The notes under the pieces were generated by a model. That model did no database searches and had not been told where the DNA came from. It saw only the letters and a list, made by a program, of their open reading frames with translations. Both the position numbers and the translations under genes were made by a program. DNA of 64,000 nucleotides, taken from Pulveribacter suum. GTDB taxonomy: Bacteria; Pseudomonadota; Gammaproteobacteria; Burkholderiales; Burkholderiaceae_C. Location of the stretch: positions 434,001 to 498,000 of the forward strand of contig NZ_CP027792.1 of the NCBI RefSeq assembly GCF_003013695.1, read 5' to 3'. Shown here piece after piece: positions 26,571 through 35,955 of this stretch (its first letter is position 1; each line of letters begins with the position of its first letter).

Positions 26571-27302
26571 TCACCGCACCGGCAGGAACTGCAAGAAGGT
26601 GCCGCCCGCCAGCCCCTGGGCATAGCCGATGACGGCGCGGCGGTACTTCTCGGTAGTCACCTGGGCCAGCAGGTCCACGCGGGCGATGATCTTGCCGAAC
26701 TCGCGCTCGTAGCTCAGGTTGCGCTCGGCGCCGTTGATCTCGTCGGCCAGCAGCAGCGGGGTGCCGCCGGCGCCGCGGCGCTGGGCCAGCATCCACACGG
26801 CCGCCTCCAGGTTGCGCGCGGCGTTGTACAGGTGCTGCGCGTCCTGGCCGTCGAGCAGATAGAACTCGGTCTTGCCGCCGTGGGCGGTGATCAGCATGTC
26901 GGCCACGGCGTAGAGAAAGCCGGCCACGCGGTCGCCCTCGTAGCCGGGCGACAGGGCCAGCGCCAGCGCGTCGATGTCGCGGCGCGGGCCCAGCGCGGGC
27001 CAGCCGCTGCGCTGCAGGGTGGCGGCGCGCAGCTGCGCCACTGCCTGCTCGCGGCTGGCGGCGCCGCCGCGGCGCCATTCGGCGGGGTTGCGGCGGTACA
27101 GCTTGTCGGCCAGGCGGTGCAGGGCCAGCAGGTTCTCGCGCATGGCCACCGTGGCCACGCGGTTCATGTCGGACTGGCCCCATTCCTGCACGCTGGCGCC
27201 CTCGCCCTGCACTTCGCCGCGGTGCGTGGGCGCGGGCGCGCCGCAGGCAGCGAGCAGCAGGGCGGCGGTGGCGGCAACGAGGGCAGGGCGGCGCGTGGGC
27301 AT
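26571..27302 (-). CDS. Lipoprotein of unknown function
   Basis: A 243-residue protein with a lipoprotein signal peptide: MPTRRPALVAATAALLLAAC, lipobox LLAAC with the acylated Cys at residue 20. The mature part is mainly helical. No known domain is recognised. The sequence LYRRNPAEWRRGG and the later MLITAHGGKTEFYLLDGQDA look conserved in character. It is probably anchored in the outer or inner membrane facing the periplasm. It lies downstream of pckG but is separated from it by a terminator. Confidence 0.8.
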   Translation of the reverse strand: MPTRRPALVAATAALLLAACGAPAPTHRGEVQGEGASVQEWGQSDMNRVATVAMRENLLALHRLADKLYRRNPAEWRRGGAASREQAVAQLRAATLQRSGWPALGPRRDIDALALALSPGYEGDRVAGFLYAVADMLITAHGGKTEFYLLDGQDAQHLYNAARNLEAAVWMLAQRRGAGGTPLLLADEINGAERNLSYEREFGKIIARVDLLAQVTTEKYRRAVIGYAQGLAGGTFLQFLPVR

Positions 27303-27335
27303 GCGGGCAAGCCTACCTGCAACGGCGGGCGGCGC

Positions 27336-27369
27336 AAAAAAGCCCCGGCTGCATTGCTGCGGCAGGGGC
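27336..27369 (-). terminator. Intrinsic terminator after pckG
   Basis: On the minus strand a short GCCCC/GGGGC stem with a TGC/GCA extension is followed by six T (A-run 27336-27341). It lies about 50 bases past the pckG stop. Confidence 0.65.
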
Positions 27370-27417
27370 GTGGGGCCTTGCAGGCCTTGCGGGCCGGTGC
27401 GTCAGCGCATCAGGGCG

Positions 27418-29310
27418 TCAGGCGCCCAGGCGCTCGCGCAGCGCGGCCTGGGTGGTGCGCAGCGCCTCGGGCAGGCGCTGGGCCAGCTTGTCGAAGTGCT
27501 CGGCGTGCGACTGCAACTCCTCGGCCCAGGCGGCGCGGTCGATGCCGGTGACGCTGTCGAACTGGGCGGGCGTGAAATCCAGGCCCTGCCAGTTGATCTC
27601 GGCGTATTGCGGGGCGACGCCGAAGGGTGTCTCCTGGCCGGCGGCCTGGCCCTCGATGCGGTCGATCATCCACTTGAGCACGCGCATGTTCTCGCCGTAG
27701 CCGGGCCAGACGAACTTGCCCGCCTCGTCCTTGCGGAACCAGTTGGTGGTGAAGATGCGCGGCAGCGGCGCGCCCTGCTCCTCGATCTTGGCGCCCAGCT
27801 GCAGCCAGTGGCCGAAGTAGTCGCTCATGTTGTAGCCGATGAAGGGCAGCATGGCGAAGGGGTCGCGGCGCACCACGCCCTGCTTGCCGAAGGCGGCGGC
27901 CGTGGTCTCGCTGCCCATGGTGGCGGCCATGTACACGCCTTCCGTCCAGTTGCGCGCCTCGGTCACCAGCGGCACGGTGGTGGAGCGGCGGCCGCCGAAG
28001 ATGAGGGCGTCGATCTTCACGCCGGCCGGGTCGTCCCAGGCCTCGTCCAGCGCCGGGTTGTTGGTGGCGGCCACGGTGAAGCGGGCGTTGGGGTGGGCGG
28101 CCTTGGCGCCGGTCTCGCGGGCGATGGCCGGCGTCCAGTCGCGGCCCTGCCAGTCGATCAGGTGCTCGGGCAGGGCGCCAGTGTCCTTTTCCATGCCTTC
28201 CCACCACACGTCGCCGTCGTCGGTGAGCGCCACGTTGGTGAAGATCACGTCACGGTTCAGGCTCAGCATGCAGTTCGGGTTGGTCTGCATGTTGGTGCCG
28301 GGGGCCACGCCGAAGTAGCCGGCCTCGGGGTTGATGGCGCGCAGGCTGCCGTCGGCCTGGGGCTTGATCCAGGCGATGTCGTCGCCGATGGTGGTGACCT
28401 TCCAGCCGCTGAAGGCCTGGGGCGGCACCAGCATCGAGAAGTTGGTCTTGCCGCAGGCGCTGGGGAAGGCGGCGGCCACGTGGTACTTGCGCCCCTCGGG
28501 GTTTTGCACGCCCAGGATCAGCATGTGCTCGGCCAGCCAGCCCGGGCTACCGGAAGGCCCCTGCGCGGCCGCGCGGCCCATGGTGGAGGCGATGCGCAGC
28601 GCCAGGCACTTCTTGCCCAGCAGGGCGTTGCCGCCGTAGCCCGAGCCGTAGGACCAGATCTCGCGCGTCTCGGGGTAGTGGACGATGTACTTGGTGTCCG
28701 GGTTGCAGGGCCAGCTGGTCGCGTCCTGCTGGCCCTCGGCCAGCGGCGCGCCCACGGTGTGCATGCAGGGCACGAAGTCGCCGTCCGTGCCGATGACGTC
28801 GTGCACGGCGCGGCCCATGCGCGTCATGAGCTTCATGTTCACGGCCACATAGGCGCTGTCGGACAGCTCCACGCCGACGTGGGCGATGGGGCTGCCCAGC
28901 GGGCCCATGGAGAACGGCACCACGTACATGGTGCGCCCGCGCATGCAGCCGTCAAACAGCGGGCGCAGCACGCCTCGCATCTCGGCGGGCTCCATCCAGT
29001 TGTTGGTGGGGCCGGCGTCATCCTTGTGCTGCGAGCAGATGAAGGTGCGGTCCTCCACGCGGGCCACGTCGGACGGGTCGGACCAGGCCAGGTAGCTGTT
29101 CGGACGCTTGGCCGGGTTCAGGCGCTTGAAGGTGCCGGCATCCACCAGCTGCTGGCACAGCTGGTCGTACTCCTGGGCGCTGCCGTCGCACCAGTGGATG
29201 CGCGCGGGCTTGCACAGCGCGGCCATCTCGGCCACCCAGGCGATCAGCTTGGCGTTTTTGACATAGGCAGGGGCCTGGAGATCCAGGTCCTGCATCGTGG
29301 GTGCGTTCAT
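27418..29310 (-). CDS. pckG: Phosphoenolpyruvate carboxykinase (GTP)
   Basis: A 630-residue enzyme converting oxaloacetate and GTP to PEP, CO2 and GDP, the entry step of gluconeogenesis. The length and sequence fit the GTP class. FPSACGKTN (about 283-291) is the P-loop with the reactive cysteine. [10 protein letters not shown] holds the metal-binding Asp pair, and [12 protein letters not shown] and [11 protein letters not shown] are family signatures. The start is ATG 29310 ([10 protein letters not shown]). A 580-base upstream gap may hold its regulatory sites. It fits growth on organic acids and acetoacetate. Confidence 0.97.
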   Translation of the reverse strand: MNAPTMQDLDLQAPAYVKNAKLIAWVAEMAALCKPARIHWCDGSAQEYDQLCQQLVDAGTFKRLNPAKRPNSYLAWSDPSDVARVEDRTFICSQHKDDAGPTNNWMEPAEMRGVLRPLFDGCMRGRTMYVVPFSMGPLGSPIAHVGVELSDSAYVAVNMKLMTRMGRAVHDVIGTDGDFVPCMHTVGAPLAEGQQDATSWPCNPDTKYIVHYPETREIWSYGSGYGGNALLGKKCLALRIASTMGRAAAQGPSGSPGWLAEHMLILGVQNPEGRKYHVAAAFPSACGKTNFSMLVPPQAFSGWKVTTIGDDIAWIKPQADGSLRAINPEAGYFGVAPGTNMQTNPNCMLSLNRDVIFTNVALTDDGDVWWEGMEKDTGALPEHLIDWQGRDWTPAIARETGAKAAHPNARFTVAATNNPALDEAWDDPAGVKIDALIFGGRRSTTVPLVTEARNWTEGVYMAATMGSETTAAAFGKQGVVRRDPFAMLPFIGYNMSDYFGHWLQLGAKIEEQGAPLPRIFTTNWFRKDEAGKFVWPGYGENMRVLKWMIDRIEGQAAGQETPFGVAPQYAEINWQGLDFTPAQFDSVTGIDRAAWAEELQSHAEHFDKLAQRLPEALRTTQAALRERLGA

Positions 29311-29891
29311 GGGAAGCTTCCTGCGAGTTGAAAAACCATCTTTTCAAAGGAAGCGACCCCGCGCCTGCGACGCCCAGGCACGGCCGCTGCCACCGCCGCC
29401 ACTGCCTTTGAAAAAACGACTCGGCCCGCCTGGGCGGTCAAGCGCAAGGGCTTGTGTCTGCCGGCAGGGCCATCGATTCTAGGAAGCGATCCAGATCGTG
29501 TCTGTCGGACGGTGTGCAAATCTATGCAAAAAGCGCATGCATATATGCACAACTGTACGGCTCAGAACATGGCGACGAGGTCCAGCCTCCGCCTTCGCAC
29601 ACCAGGCGTCTGCGCCAGCGCGTCCTTCAAGGACAGAGTCATCCACGGTCAGCCGCAGCGGGCGCAGCCCCAGCGCGAGCCACGTAAAAACAGCGCGCCG
29701 ACTGCGCAGCCAACCTGCGCAGAACCGGGGTGCCTCCATTCCCATCTATCAAAATGCACTTTATCGTTGCCTTTCTGCCTTTAAATCGCTAAAGAGTTGA
29801 ACATCGGTGCTTAAAACGGGAAATGCCGCTATGGTGATCGGCCGCAGGGGCACGGCGCCCCGGCTCCACCTGGCGAAAGGGCAGCAGGAAG
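29311..29891. other. Intergenic region with no convincing gene
   Basis: This 580-base gap between divergent pckG and a lipoprotein gene is less GC-rich than its surroundings from about 29480 to 29830. Short open frames on both strands show no consistent codon bias, ribosome site or recognisable domain, so none is called. It contains the perfect palindrome at 29538-29549 and presumably both promoters. Confidence 0.6.
29538..29549. promoter_or_regulatory. Perfect palindrome TGCATATATGCA upstream of pckG
   Basis: A 12-base perfect palindrome in an AT-rich patch, with a related half site (CTATGCAAAA) about 17 bases to its left. It may be an operator for pckG or for the divergent lipoprotein gene. 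The regulator is unknown. Confidence 0.4.
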
Positions 29892-30458
29892 ATGCACAAG
29901 ATGGGATGGATGGCCGCAGTGGTGAGTCTGTGGCTGGTAGCGGGGTGCTCGCGCGACGAGGCGCCGCCCCCAGGGGCCGTGTCTGCACCGGTGCCGGCCG
30001 AGCCACGGGCGGCCAAGCCCGCGCCGGCCGCTGCCACAGCCTCGGACGCGTCGCGCGTGCAGATCGACACCGATCAGGGACTGTTCTGGTTTCAGCCACG
30101 CCTGTGCACGGTGGGGCGGGATGCCGACAGCGGTGCGGTCTCCTACAACATCGAAGGCGCGGGCCAGTCGCCCGATGGCCTGCCGGTGTATGTCACGGTG
30201 GAAGACGAAGACAGTGATCCGGGCCACAGCCCGGAGCTGCGCATCAACGTCGGCACGGACCAGCCCAGAAAGACGCCCGAAGTGGTGTGGTCGGCCAACG
30301 CAGCCGCCGCCGCGAGCCTGCAGGTGCCGGCCACGCGCGTGGTGGTGCAGGGCAAGCAGGTGACGCTGGAGGGCGCCGTCTTCACCCGCAACGGCAGCGA
30401 CCGTCTGGTGGTCCGCGCTCCCATCCGCGTGGACTGCTCGCAGCCGCCCAGGCGCTGA
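29892..30458 (+). CDS. Lipoprotein of unknown function
   Basis: A 188-residue protein with a lipoprotein signal (MHKMGWMAAVVSLWLVAGC, lipobox LVAGC, Cys 19). An Ala/Pro-rich tether (about 20-55) is followed by a mostly beta domain with two cysteines (LCTVGRD and VDCSQ) that could form a disulfide. No family is recognised. A ribosome site (AGCAGGAAG) precedes ATG 29892. A 22-bp palindrome follows the stop directly. Confidence 0.78.
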   Translation: MHKMGWMAAVVSLWLVAGCSRDEAPPPGAVSAPVPAEPRAAKPAPAAATASDASRVQIDTDQGLFWFQPRLCTVGRDADSGAVSYNIEGAGQSPDGLPVYVTVEDEDSDPGHSPELRINVGTDQPRKTPEVVWSANAAAAASLQVPATRVVVQGKQVTLEGAVFTRNGSDRLVVRAPIRVDCSQPPRR

Positions 30459-30486
30459 AAAAAAGGCCCCGCAGCGCTGCGGGGCC
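30458..30486 (-). terminator. Intrinsic terminator for the 53-residue membrane protein
   Basis: The perfect palindrome GGCCCCGCAGCGCTGCGGGG plus CC (30465-30486) is followed on the minus strand by seven T (A-run 30458-30464). It also abuts the stop of the plus-strand lipoprotein gene. Confidence 0.85.
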
Positions 30487-30514
30487 CGGGCTGGCCGAGG
30501 AAGCCGGCAGGCGT

Positions 30515-30676
30515 TCAGCCGACGTACACGGCGATGAAGGCCAGCAGGAAGATCATGGCCGCGCCCACGGCCGGAATCACGAAGGGGATCACCGGCACGA
30601 CCGACTCCACGGCGTCAACGGCCTGGGCCGCTTCCACGTCGGCGGCGTTGGGGGCAAGGGTGGGATCGTGCGTCAT
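30515..30676 (-). CDS. Small single-helix membrane protein
   Basis: A 53-residue protein. The N-terminal half is acidic (MTHDPTLAPNAADVEAAQAV). The C-terminal half is one hydrophobic helix (about 27-52, VIPFVIPAVGAAMIFLLAFI). CCAAGGAGACACG gives a strong ribosome site ahead of ATG 30676, and a strong terminator follows, which supports it as a real monocistronic small gene. Function unknown. Confidence 0.7.
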   Translation of the reverse strand: MTHDPTLAPNAADVEAAQAVDAVESVVPVIPFVIPAVGAAMIFLLAFIAVYVG

Positions 30677-30744
30677 GGTCGTGTCTCCTTGGTTTTTTGG
30701 GCGGGAATGTGGGGGTTGCGCTTGGGGCAGTGTAGCGGAGCCCT

Positions 30745-30908
30745 GGGACGTGCTCACGATCTGCGCGTGAAGGGGTGCGGGACGCGGATCAGTAGGGGCT
30801 GCGAGGCGCAAACCGCAGCGCTGGCGGGTGCTATCGGGCGGATTTGCAGCGAATCAGGCCGCCCGGGGCCTTGGCTGCACACCCGCGCGGAGATCGCAGG
30901 CACGTTCC
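30745..30908. repeat. Family B repeat, copy 2
   Basis: This copy aligns along its length with the reverse complement of 14794-14957: GACGTGCTCACGATCTGCGC at the left, GCGAGGCGCAAACCGCAGCG in the middle, and GGAGATCGCAGGCACGTTCC at the right. It is about the same length (164 bp) but more diverged. Its right end abuts the TAG stop (30908-30910) of the threonine dehydratase gene. Confidence 0.85.
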
Positions 30909-32107
30909 TAACGCTCCTGGGCCTGCATGTCGGCCGCGCGCAGGGCAGCCAGCACCTGCTCGATGTGCCCGCGCCCGCGCGTTTGCAGCACCAGCTCGAT
31001 CTCCACGTTCTGCGCGGCCAGCATGGTGAAGGCACGCTGGTGGTGCACCTCCTCGATGTTGGCGCCGGCATCGGCCACGGTGGCGGTGATGCGCGCCAGC
31101 ACGCCGGGCACGTCGCGCGCGCTCACGCGGATGCGCGCCAGGCGGCCCGAGCGCACCATGCCGCGCTCGATGATGGCGGCCAAGAGCAGCGGGTCGATGT
31201 TGCCGCCCGACAGCACCAGGCCCACCTTCTTGCCGGCAAAGCGCGCGCCGTGGCGGATCAGCGCGGCCAGACCGGCGGCGCCCGCGCCCTCGACCAGGGT
31301 CTTTTCGATCTCCAGCAGCATCAGCACGGCCTGCTCGATGTCGCCTTCCTCGACCAGCAGCAGGTCGTCCACCAGGCGGGCAATAGCCTCGCGCGTGATC
31401 TCGCCCGGCTGGCCCACGGCGATGCCCTCGGCGATCGTGGAGGTGCCCTGGGCGTGCTGCGTGCCCTGCACGGCGTTGACCATGGCCGGAAAGCGCGACG
31501 CCTGCACGCCGACGATCTCCAGGCCGGGTTTCAGTGCCCGCGCCGCCGTGGCCATGCCGGCCAGCAGGCCGCCGCCGCCGACCGAGACCACCAGCGCGTC
31601 CAGGTCGGGCTGCTCGGCCAGCATCTCCAGCGCCACCGTGCCCTGGCCGGCGGCCACGGCTTCGTCGTCGTAGGGGTGGATGAAGGTCAGGTGCTGCTGC
31701 CCGGCCAGCTGGTAGGCGTGCACGCGGGCTTCTTCCAGCGTGTCGCCGTGCAGCACCACCTCGGCGCCAAAGCCGCGCGTGCGCTCCACCTTCACACCGG
31801 GCGTGAAGCGCGGCATGACGATCACGGCGCGCAGCCCCAGGCGCTGCGCGTGGTAGGCCACGCCCTGGGCGTGGTTGCCGGCGCTCATGGCGACCACGCC
31901 GCGCGTGCGCTCCTCAGGCGACAGCAAGGCCAGCCGGTTGCAGGCGCCGCGCTCCTTGAAGGAGGCGGTGAACTGCAGGTTCTCGAACTTCAGGAACACC
32001 TGCGCGCCCACGATCTGCGACAGCGTGCGCGACTCCACGCACGGCGTGTCGAGCACCTGGCCGCGCAGGCGGGCGGCGGCGTCCTGGATGTCTTGGAGGC
32101 AAAGCAT
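30908..32107 (-). CDS. Threonine dehydratase, short form with one ACT domain
   Basis: A 399-residue PLP enzyme that deaminates threonine (and serine) to 2-oxobutyrate. ASFKERGACN puts the PLP lysine at K51. SAGNHAQGVA and the glycine loop SVGGGGLLAG bind the phosphate. The C-terminal about 80 residues form an ACT-like domain (RVSARDVPGVLARITATVAD). The length fits the TdcB/YgkI-like or short IlvA type rather than the 500-residue biosynthetic IlvA with two regulatory repeats. It could serve isoleucine synthesis or catabolism. The start is ATG 32107. Confidence 0.92.
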   Translation of the reverse strand: MLCLQDIQDAAARLRGQVLDTPCVESRTLSQIVGAQVFLKFENLQFTASFKERGACNRLALLSPEERTRGVVAMSAGNHAQGVAYHAQRLGLRAVIVMPRFTPGVKVERTRGFGAEVVLHGDTLEEARVHAYQLAGQQHLTFIHPYDDEAVAAGQGTVALEMLAEQPDLDALVVSVGGGGLLAGMATAARALKPGLEIVGVQASRFPAMVNAVQGTQHAQGTSTIAEGIAVGQPGEITREAIARLVDDLLLVEEGDIEQAVLMLLEIEKTLVEGAGAAGLAALIRHGARFAGKKVGLVLSGGNIDPLLLAAIIERGMVRSGRLARIRVSARDVPGVLARITATVADAGANIEEVHHQRAFTMLAAQNVEIELVLQTRGRGHIEQVLAALRAADMQAQER

Positions 32108-32157
32108 GGCGCATTGTGGCGCATGCACTGGCGGGTGCACGCGCCACCGTGCTCCTG

Positions 32158-32208
32158 TTTCAATAGCTGCAAGCGCTTGACTGGTGGGCTTTTGGGCTTG
32201 TTTTGGCT
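32158..32208 (+). repeat. Family A interspersed repeat, copy 8
   Basis: Reads TTTCAATAGCTGCAAGCGCT, then TGACTGG, GGGC and TTTTGGGCTTG. It lies between the AidB-like stop (32218) and the threonine dehydratase start (32107). Confidence 0.85.
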
Positions 32209-32217
32209 TGCAATCGT

Positions 32218-33879
32218 TCAGGCCGGAAAGGCCCGCTGCAGGAGCGCCTGCACGTCCATGGCGCGCGTGTCGATGGCGCCCGCCACGCGTGCGCCGGTGC
32301 CGGCATCGCCCAGGCGCGTGGCGATGAAGGCATCGGCCACGAAGGCCGGCGCGCTCTGGCGCAGCAGGCAGGCCTGGGCCAGCAGCACCAGCTGCTGCAC
32401 CAGCACCCGGCCCAGTGCCTCCAGCTCTGCCGGCGCCAGGGCCAGCAGCGACCGCACCTGCGCCAGCGCGGCGGCGATGCGCGGCTCGCCGCGCGCGGCA
32501 GGCGCCAGCTCGGCCAGCAGCGCCTGCGCCGCCTGCGGCTCGCGCGCAAAGGCGCGCAGCACATCCAGGCACATGACGTTGCCCGAGCCCTCCCAAATCG
32601 AGTTGACGGGCGACTCCAGGAACAGCCGGCCCATCACCCCCTCCAGCACGTAGCCGTTGCCGCCCAGTGCCTCCATGGCCTCGCCGGTCAGCTCCACGCC
32701 GCGCTTGCAGACCCAGAACTTGGCAGCCGGCAGCATCAGCCGGCTCCAGGCGCGCTCGGCCGGGTCGGCGTCGTTCTCGAAGGCCCGCGCCAGGCGCATC
32801 AGCAGCGCCAGGGCGGCCTCGCTCTCCAGCGCCAGGTCGGCCAGCACGGCGCGCATCAGGGGTTGGTCGGCCAGTGCCTTGCCGAAGGCGTGGCGCTGGC
32901 GCGCGTAGTGGATGGCCTGCACCGTGGCCTGGCGCAGGATGGCGGCGCTGCCGGCCACGCAATTGAGCCGCGTGTAGGTCGCCATCTCGATGATGGTCGG
33001 GATGCCGCGGCCTTCCTCGCCCATCAGCAGCCCCCAGGCATCCCGAAACTCGACCTCGCTGCTGGAGTTGCTGCGGTTGCCCACCTTGTCCTTGAGGCGC
33101 TGCACGTGGATGGCGTTCTGGCTGCCGTCCGGGCGCCAGCGCGGCACGTAAAAGCACGCCAGCGGCCCGCCTTCGCCGGTGCGCGCCACCACCAGGTGCG
33201 CGTCGCTCATGGGCGCCGAGAAGAACCACTTGTGCCCGCGCAACAGGTATTCGCCGCCGCGACCGCCGCCGGCCACGGGCATGGCCACGGTGGTGTTGGC
33301 GCGCACGTCCGAGCCGCCCTGCTTTTCCGTCATGCCCATGCCGATCCAGATGCTCTGCTTGTCCGCCACCGGAACGTCGCGCGGGTCGTAGGCGTGACTG
33401 TAGAGCCTGGCGCCCAGCTGCTGCCACAGGGCGGGCTCTTTTTGCAAGAGAGGAATGCACGCCTGCGTCATGGTCGCCGGGCACATGGCGCCCTGCTCGA
33501 TCTGGCTGTGCAGATAGAAACCCGCGGCCCAGGCGCTCCAGCGGCCGGCGCGCGTGTCCTCGAAGGGCAGCGAGACCAGCCCCTCCCCGCGGTACATTGC
33601 CATCAGCGCGTGCCAGCTGGGGTGGAAGTCCACCCGGTCGATGCGCCGCCCGCGGCTGTCGAAGCGGACGAGCTCGGGCGTGTGCCGATTGGCGTCTGCC
33701 GCCAGCTGGTAGGTCTCGACCTGGCCCAGCTGCCGGGCGTAGGCGCCCAGCTGCTCGCCGGCCCAGCCGGCGCCTGCGCGCTGCAGCGCCTCGCCCAGGG
33801 CCGGGTCGGTGGCCAGCAGGTCGTAGCCGGTCAGCTCGGGGTATTGGTTGAAAACCTCGTGGGTGTGCCAGTCCGTCAT
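32218..33879 (-). CDS. AidB-like acyl-CoA dehydrogenase
   Basis: A 553-residue FAD protein of the AidB branch of acyl-CoA dehydrogenases, about 150 residues longer than catabolic members. GMGMTEKQGGSDVRANTT is the FAD-contact signature. RQRHAFGKALADQPL and EALGGNGYVLEGVMGRLF are typical, and SIWEGSGNVMCLD holds the usual catalytic Glu. AidB protects DNA from alkylation in E. coli; the function here is not shown. ATG 33879 is chosen because AAGGAGG lies 7 bases ahead of it, whereas it is only 1 base from ATG 33885. It is divergent from a TetR gene 60 bases away. Confidence 0.88.
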   Translation of the reverse strand: MTDWHTHEVFNQYPELTGYDLLATDPALGEALQRAGAGWAGEQLGAYARQLGQVETYQLAADANRHTPELVRFDSRGRRIDRVDFHPSWHALMAMYRGEGLVSLPFEDTRAGRWSAWAAGFYLHSQIEQGAMCPATMTQACIPLLQKEPALWQQLGARLYSHAYDPRDVPVADKQSIWIGMGMTEKQGGSDVRANTTVAMPVAGGGRGGEYLLRGHKWFFSAPMSDAHLVVARTGEGGPLACFYVPRWRPDGSQNAIHVQRLKDKVGNRSNSSSEVEFRDAWGLLMGEEGRGIPTIIEMATYTRLNCVAGSAAILRQATVQAIHYARQRHAFGKALADQPLMRAVLADLALESEAALALLMRLARAFENDADPAERAWSRLMLPAAKFWVCKRGVELTGEAMEALGGNGYVLEGVMGRLFLESPVNSIWEGSGNVMCLDVLRAFAREPQAAQALLAELAPAARGEPRIAAALAQVRSLLALAPAELEALGRVLVQQLVLLAQACLLRQSAPAFVADAFIATRLGDAGTGARVAGAIDTRAMDVQALLQRAFPA

Positions 33880-33939
33880 GGGCATGCCTCCTTCTTCTTG
33901 CGTGCTTGCTTGTCCGATCATGGAAAGAGTCTAGGAACG

Positions 33940-34641
33940 ATGGCCTCCAAGGGTGTTCGGGTTGCAGCGGCGCAGGCACAGAGCCAGCCCGCCATGCGCC
34001 GCAGGCCGCGCCAGTCGCGCGCGCAGGCCAGTTCGCAGGCGCTGCAAGAGGCCTTCGTTCGGGTTCTGCTGGACGTGGGCTATGAGAAAACCACCGTGCG
34101 CGAGGTGGTTGCCGTGGCCGGCGTGGGCGTAGGCACGTTTTATGAGTACTTCGGCAACATGCAGGCGCTGGCGGCCCTCGTGGTGCACCAGCACGTCAAG
34201 GCGCTGGCCCAGCAGGCACGCGCGGCCGCGCGGGGCAGCGCCGGTCTGCCGCTGGCGCAGGTGGTCGCCGGGCAGCTGCACGCGCAGGTGGCGCCCGTGC
34301 TGCAGCAGGCGCCGCTGTGGGCGCAGCTGTTCGCGCTGGAGCGGCAGGTCTCCACGCGCGACGCCTTTGCCCGCCAGTACGAGGCCTGGGTGGAGCTGTG
34401 GCGCGTGGCGCTGGCCAGCGCGGCCGACCCGCCGCTGGACGCTGCCAGCGCTGCGCGCATGCTGCACAGCATGACCTACGGCAGCGTGTCGCAGGCCTTG
34501 CTGTCGCGAGGCGGAGGAGGCGGCGCTGGCGGCGGCGCTGGCCCCGACCGGGACCGGCTGTGGGCAGAGCTCCAGCGTGCCGCCCAGGCCTACGCGGCAG
34601 TGCTGGCACGGCAGCCGATTTCAAGCGAAAACAGCCACTAG
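33940..34641 (+). CDS. TetR family regulator
   Basis: A 233-residue protein with a basic N-terminal tail (about 1-30) and a TetR helix-turn-helix: GYEKTTVREVVAVAGVGVGT, then FYEYFGNMQAL. The C-terminal domain has a Gly-rich insertion (SRGGGGGAGGGAGPD) near 198-212 that looks like a flexible loop. It probably represses the divergent AidB-like gene, inferred from position. Its last codons and TAG stop lie inside a family A repeat. Confidence 0.87.
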   Translation: MASKGVRVAAAQAQSQPAMRRRPRQSRAQASSQALQEAFVRVLLDVGYEKTTVREVVAVAGVGVGTFYEYFGNMQALAALVVHQHVKALAQQARAAARGSAGLPLAQVVAGQLHAQVAPVLQQAPLWAQLFALERQVSTRDAFARQYEAWVELWRVALASAADPPLDAASAARMLHSMTYGSVSQALLSRGGGGGAGGGAGPDRDRLWAELQRAAQAYAAVLARQPISSENSH

Positions 34642-34680
34642 CGCTTGTCCAGCAAGCGCGAGCAGCTATTGTTTTTGTAT
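34620..34680 (-). repeat. Family A interspersed repeat, copy 9
   Basis: On the minus strand it reads AATAGCTGCTCGCGCTTG, a short loop, CAAGCGCTAGTGGCTGTTTT. The CTAG in the repeat supplies the TAG stop (34639-34641) of the TetR gene, and the repeat tail encodes its last few residues. Confidence 0.88.
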
Positions 34681-34729
34681 TTCAAGGCCCCGCCGCCGGC
34701 CGTGGGCCGGGCGCGCAGGGCCTGCCGGC

Positions 34730-35866
34730 TCAGCGCGGCGCCGCGTGCCAGTCGCGCACCGGCACGCCGTTCACTTCGGAGTCGGCCTGCAGCTCCATCC
34801 GCACGCGCCCGCCGTCGCCGTCATCGCCCACCATCACCAGCGGCAGGCCGCTGCCCACCGCGATGTACTCGTCCCAGGGCGATGGTTCTCCGGCATAGCC
34901 CACGCGGTAGTGGCAGGCCTGGAAGGTGCCGGCCGGCACCGTGACGCTCTTGTGCCCCAGGTAGGTGAGGGTGTAGCTGTCAGTGTCGGTCGTGGTGGTG
35001 GTCGAGGACTGGCCGGCGAAGGTCGTCGTCGCGGTGATGCGCGCCGTGGCGCTGTGCGCGTAGCTGCCGCCCGGTGCCAGGGTGTACTTGCGCAGCTCGG
35101 ACGGCGGGTTGAATATGGTCTGCACCCGCGTGCCCATGCCGTTGCTCATCTGCATGTCCAGCTCGCTGCCGTAGCTCAGCACCACCGGCCCGGCGGGCGA
35201 GTTCTCCTGCCGGTGGTAGTGGGTGATCTGGGCTTTCATGGCGCCGGCAGACGACGTGATCGTCATCTCGCCGCTGTCAGCCACCAGGCCGGATGCGCCT
35301 GCGAAGGAGGCACCCCCGCGCACCGCCATCACCTGCACCATGGAGGCGTGGGTGGTCACGCCCGCTTCCTGGACCTCGCCCCGCATATGCCAGCGGTAGC
35401 GGGTCCCGGGGGAGAACAGCTTGGCATTGAAGCACGCGCTCGCGGCGCCCGCGCCCGCACCGCTGCCGTCGCCAGGAGCGGGGTCCGGGGCAGGGTCGCC
35501 CGCGGGCGCGCACTGCACTCGCACGTCCCGCACGTCGCCCTGCACCACGCCGTTGCCGGACGTGACCGCGCAGCTCTGGCCTGCTGGCTGGCTCGCTACG
35601 GTCACCGCGTAGGGCTGGCCGGCCTCGAGCAGCGTGGGGAAGGAAAAGTCGGTGCTCCCGGCTGCGATGCGCAGGGCGTCGCCACCGTTGTTGTGCAGCA
35701 CCAGCGTGCCCTGCTGCAGCCCGGCGACCTGGCCGCCGACGAGGTAGCGCGGCGTGGCGTCGCTGTCCGAGCCGCCGCCGCAGGCAGCCAGCAGCAGCGG
35801 CGCCAGGCCGAGGGCCGCGGCGCGCAGGGGCGAAAGGGTGAACGGATGCGATCGGGGAAGTGTCAT
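34730..35866 (-). CDS. Lipoprotein of unknown function
   Basis: A 378-residue protein with lipobox LLAAC (Cys near residue 29) followed by GGGSDSD. A first beta-rich part (about 40-125: LVGGQVAGLQQGTLVLHNNG) looks like the Ig-like fold common in Betaproteobacterial lipoproteins. A Gly/Asp/Pro tether (about 128-145) leads to a larger domain with many Thr (about 150-378). No enzyme motif is seen. It is the third gene of a same-strand cassette with the Yip1 protein and a secreted protein. Confidence 0.8.
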   Translation of the reverse strand: MTLPRSHPFTLSPLRAAALGLAPLLLAACGGGSDSDATPRYLVGGQVAGLQQGTLVLHNNGGDALRIAAGSTDFSFPTLLEAGQPYAVTVASQPAGQSCAVTSGNGVVQGDVRDVRVQCAPAGDPAPDPAPGDGSGAGAGAASACFNAKLFSPGTRYRWHMRGEVQEAGVTTHASMVQVMAVRGGASFAGASGLVADSGEMTITSSAGAMKAQITHYHRQENSPAGPVVLSYGSELDMQMSNGMGTRVQTIFNPPSELRKYTLAPGGSYAHSATARITATTTFAGQSSTTTTTDTDSYTLTYLGHKSVTVPAGTFQACHYRVGYAGEPSPWDEYIAVGSGLPLVMVGDDGDGGRVRMELQADSEVNGVPVRDWHAAPR

Positions 35867-35955
35867 GGCGAGGCCCTCGTTGGAAGTCGGTGAAGGAAAA
35901 GGAAAGTGCCGGCGCACAGGCCCGGCGCGGCGGCAAGCGCCTGCGCGGGTGCCGC

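Noticed and set aside
29452..29784. Small open frames in the pckG upstream gap
   Set aside because: No ribosome site, no codon bias and no recognisable motif; they overlap each other on both strands.
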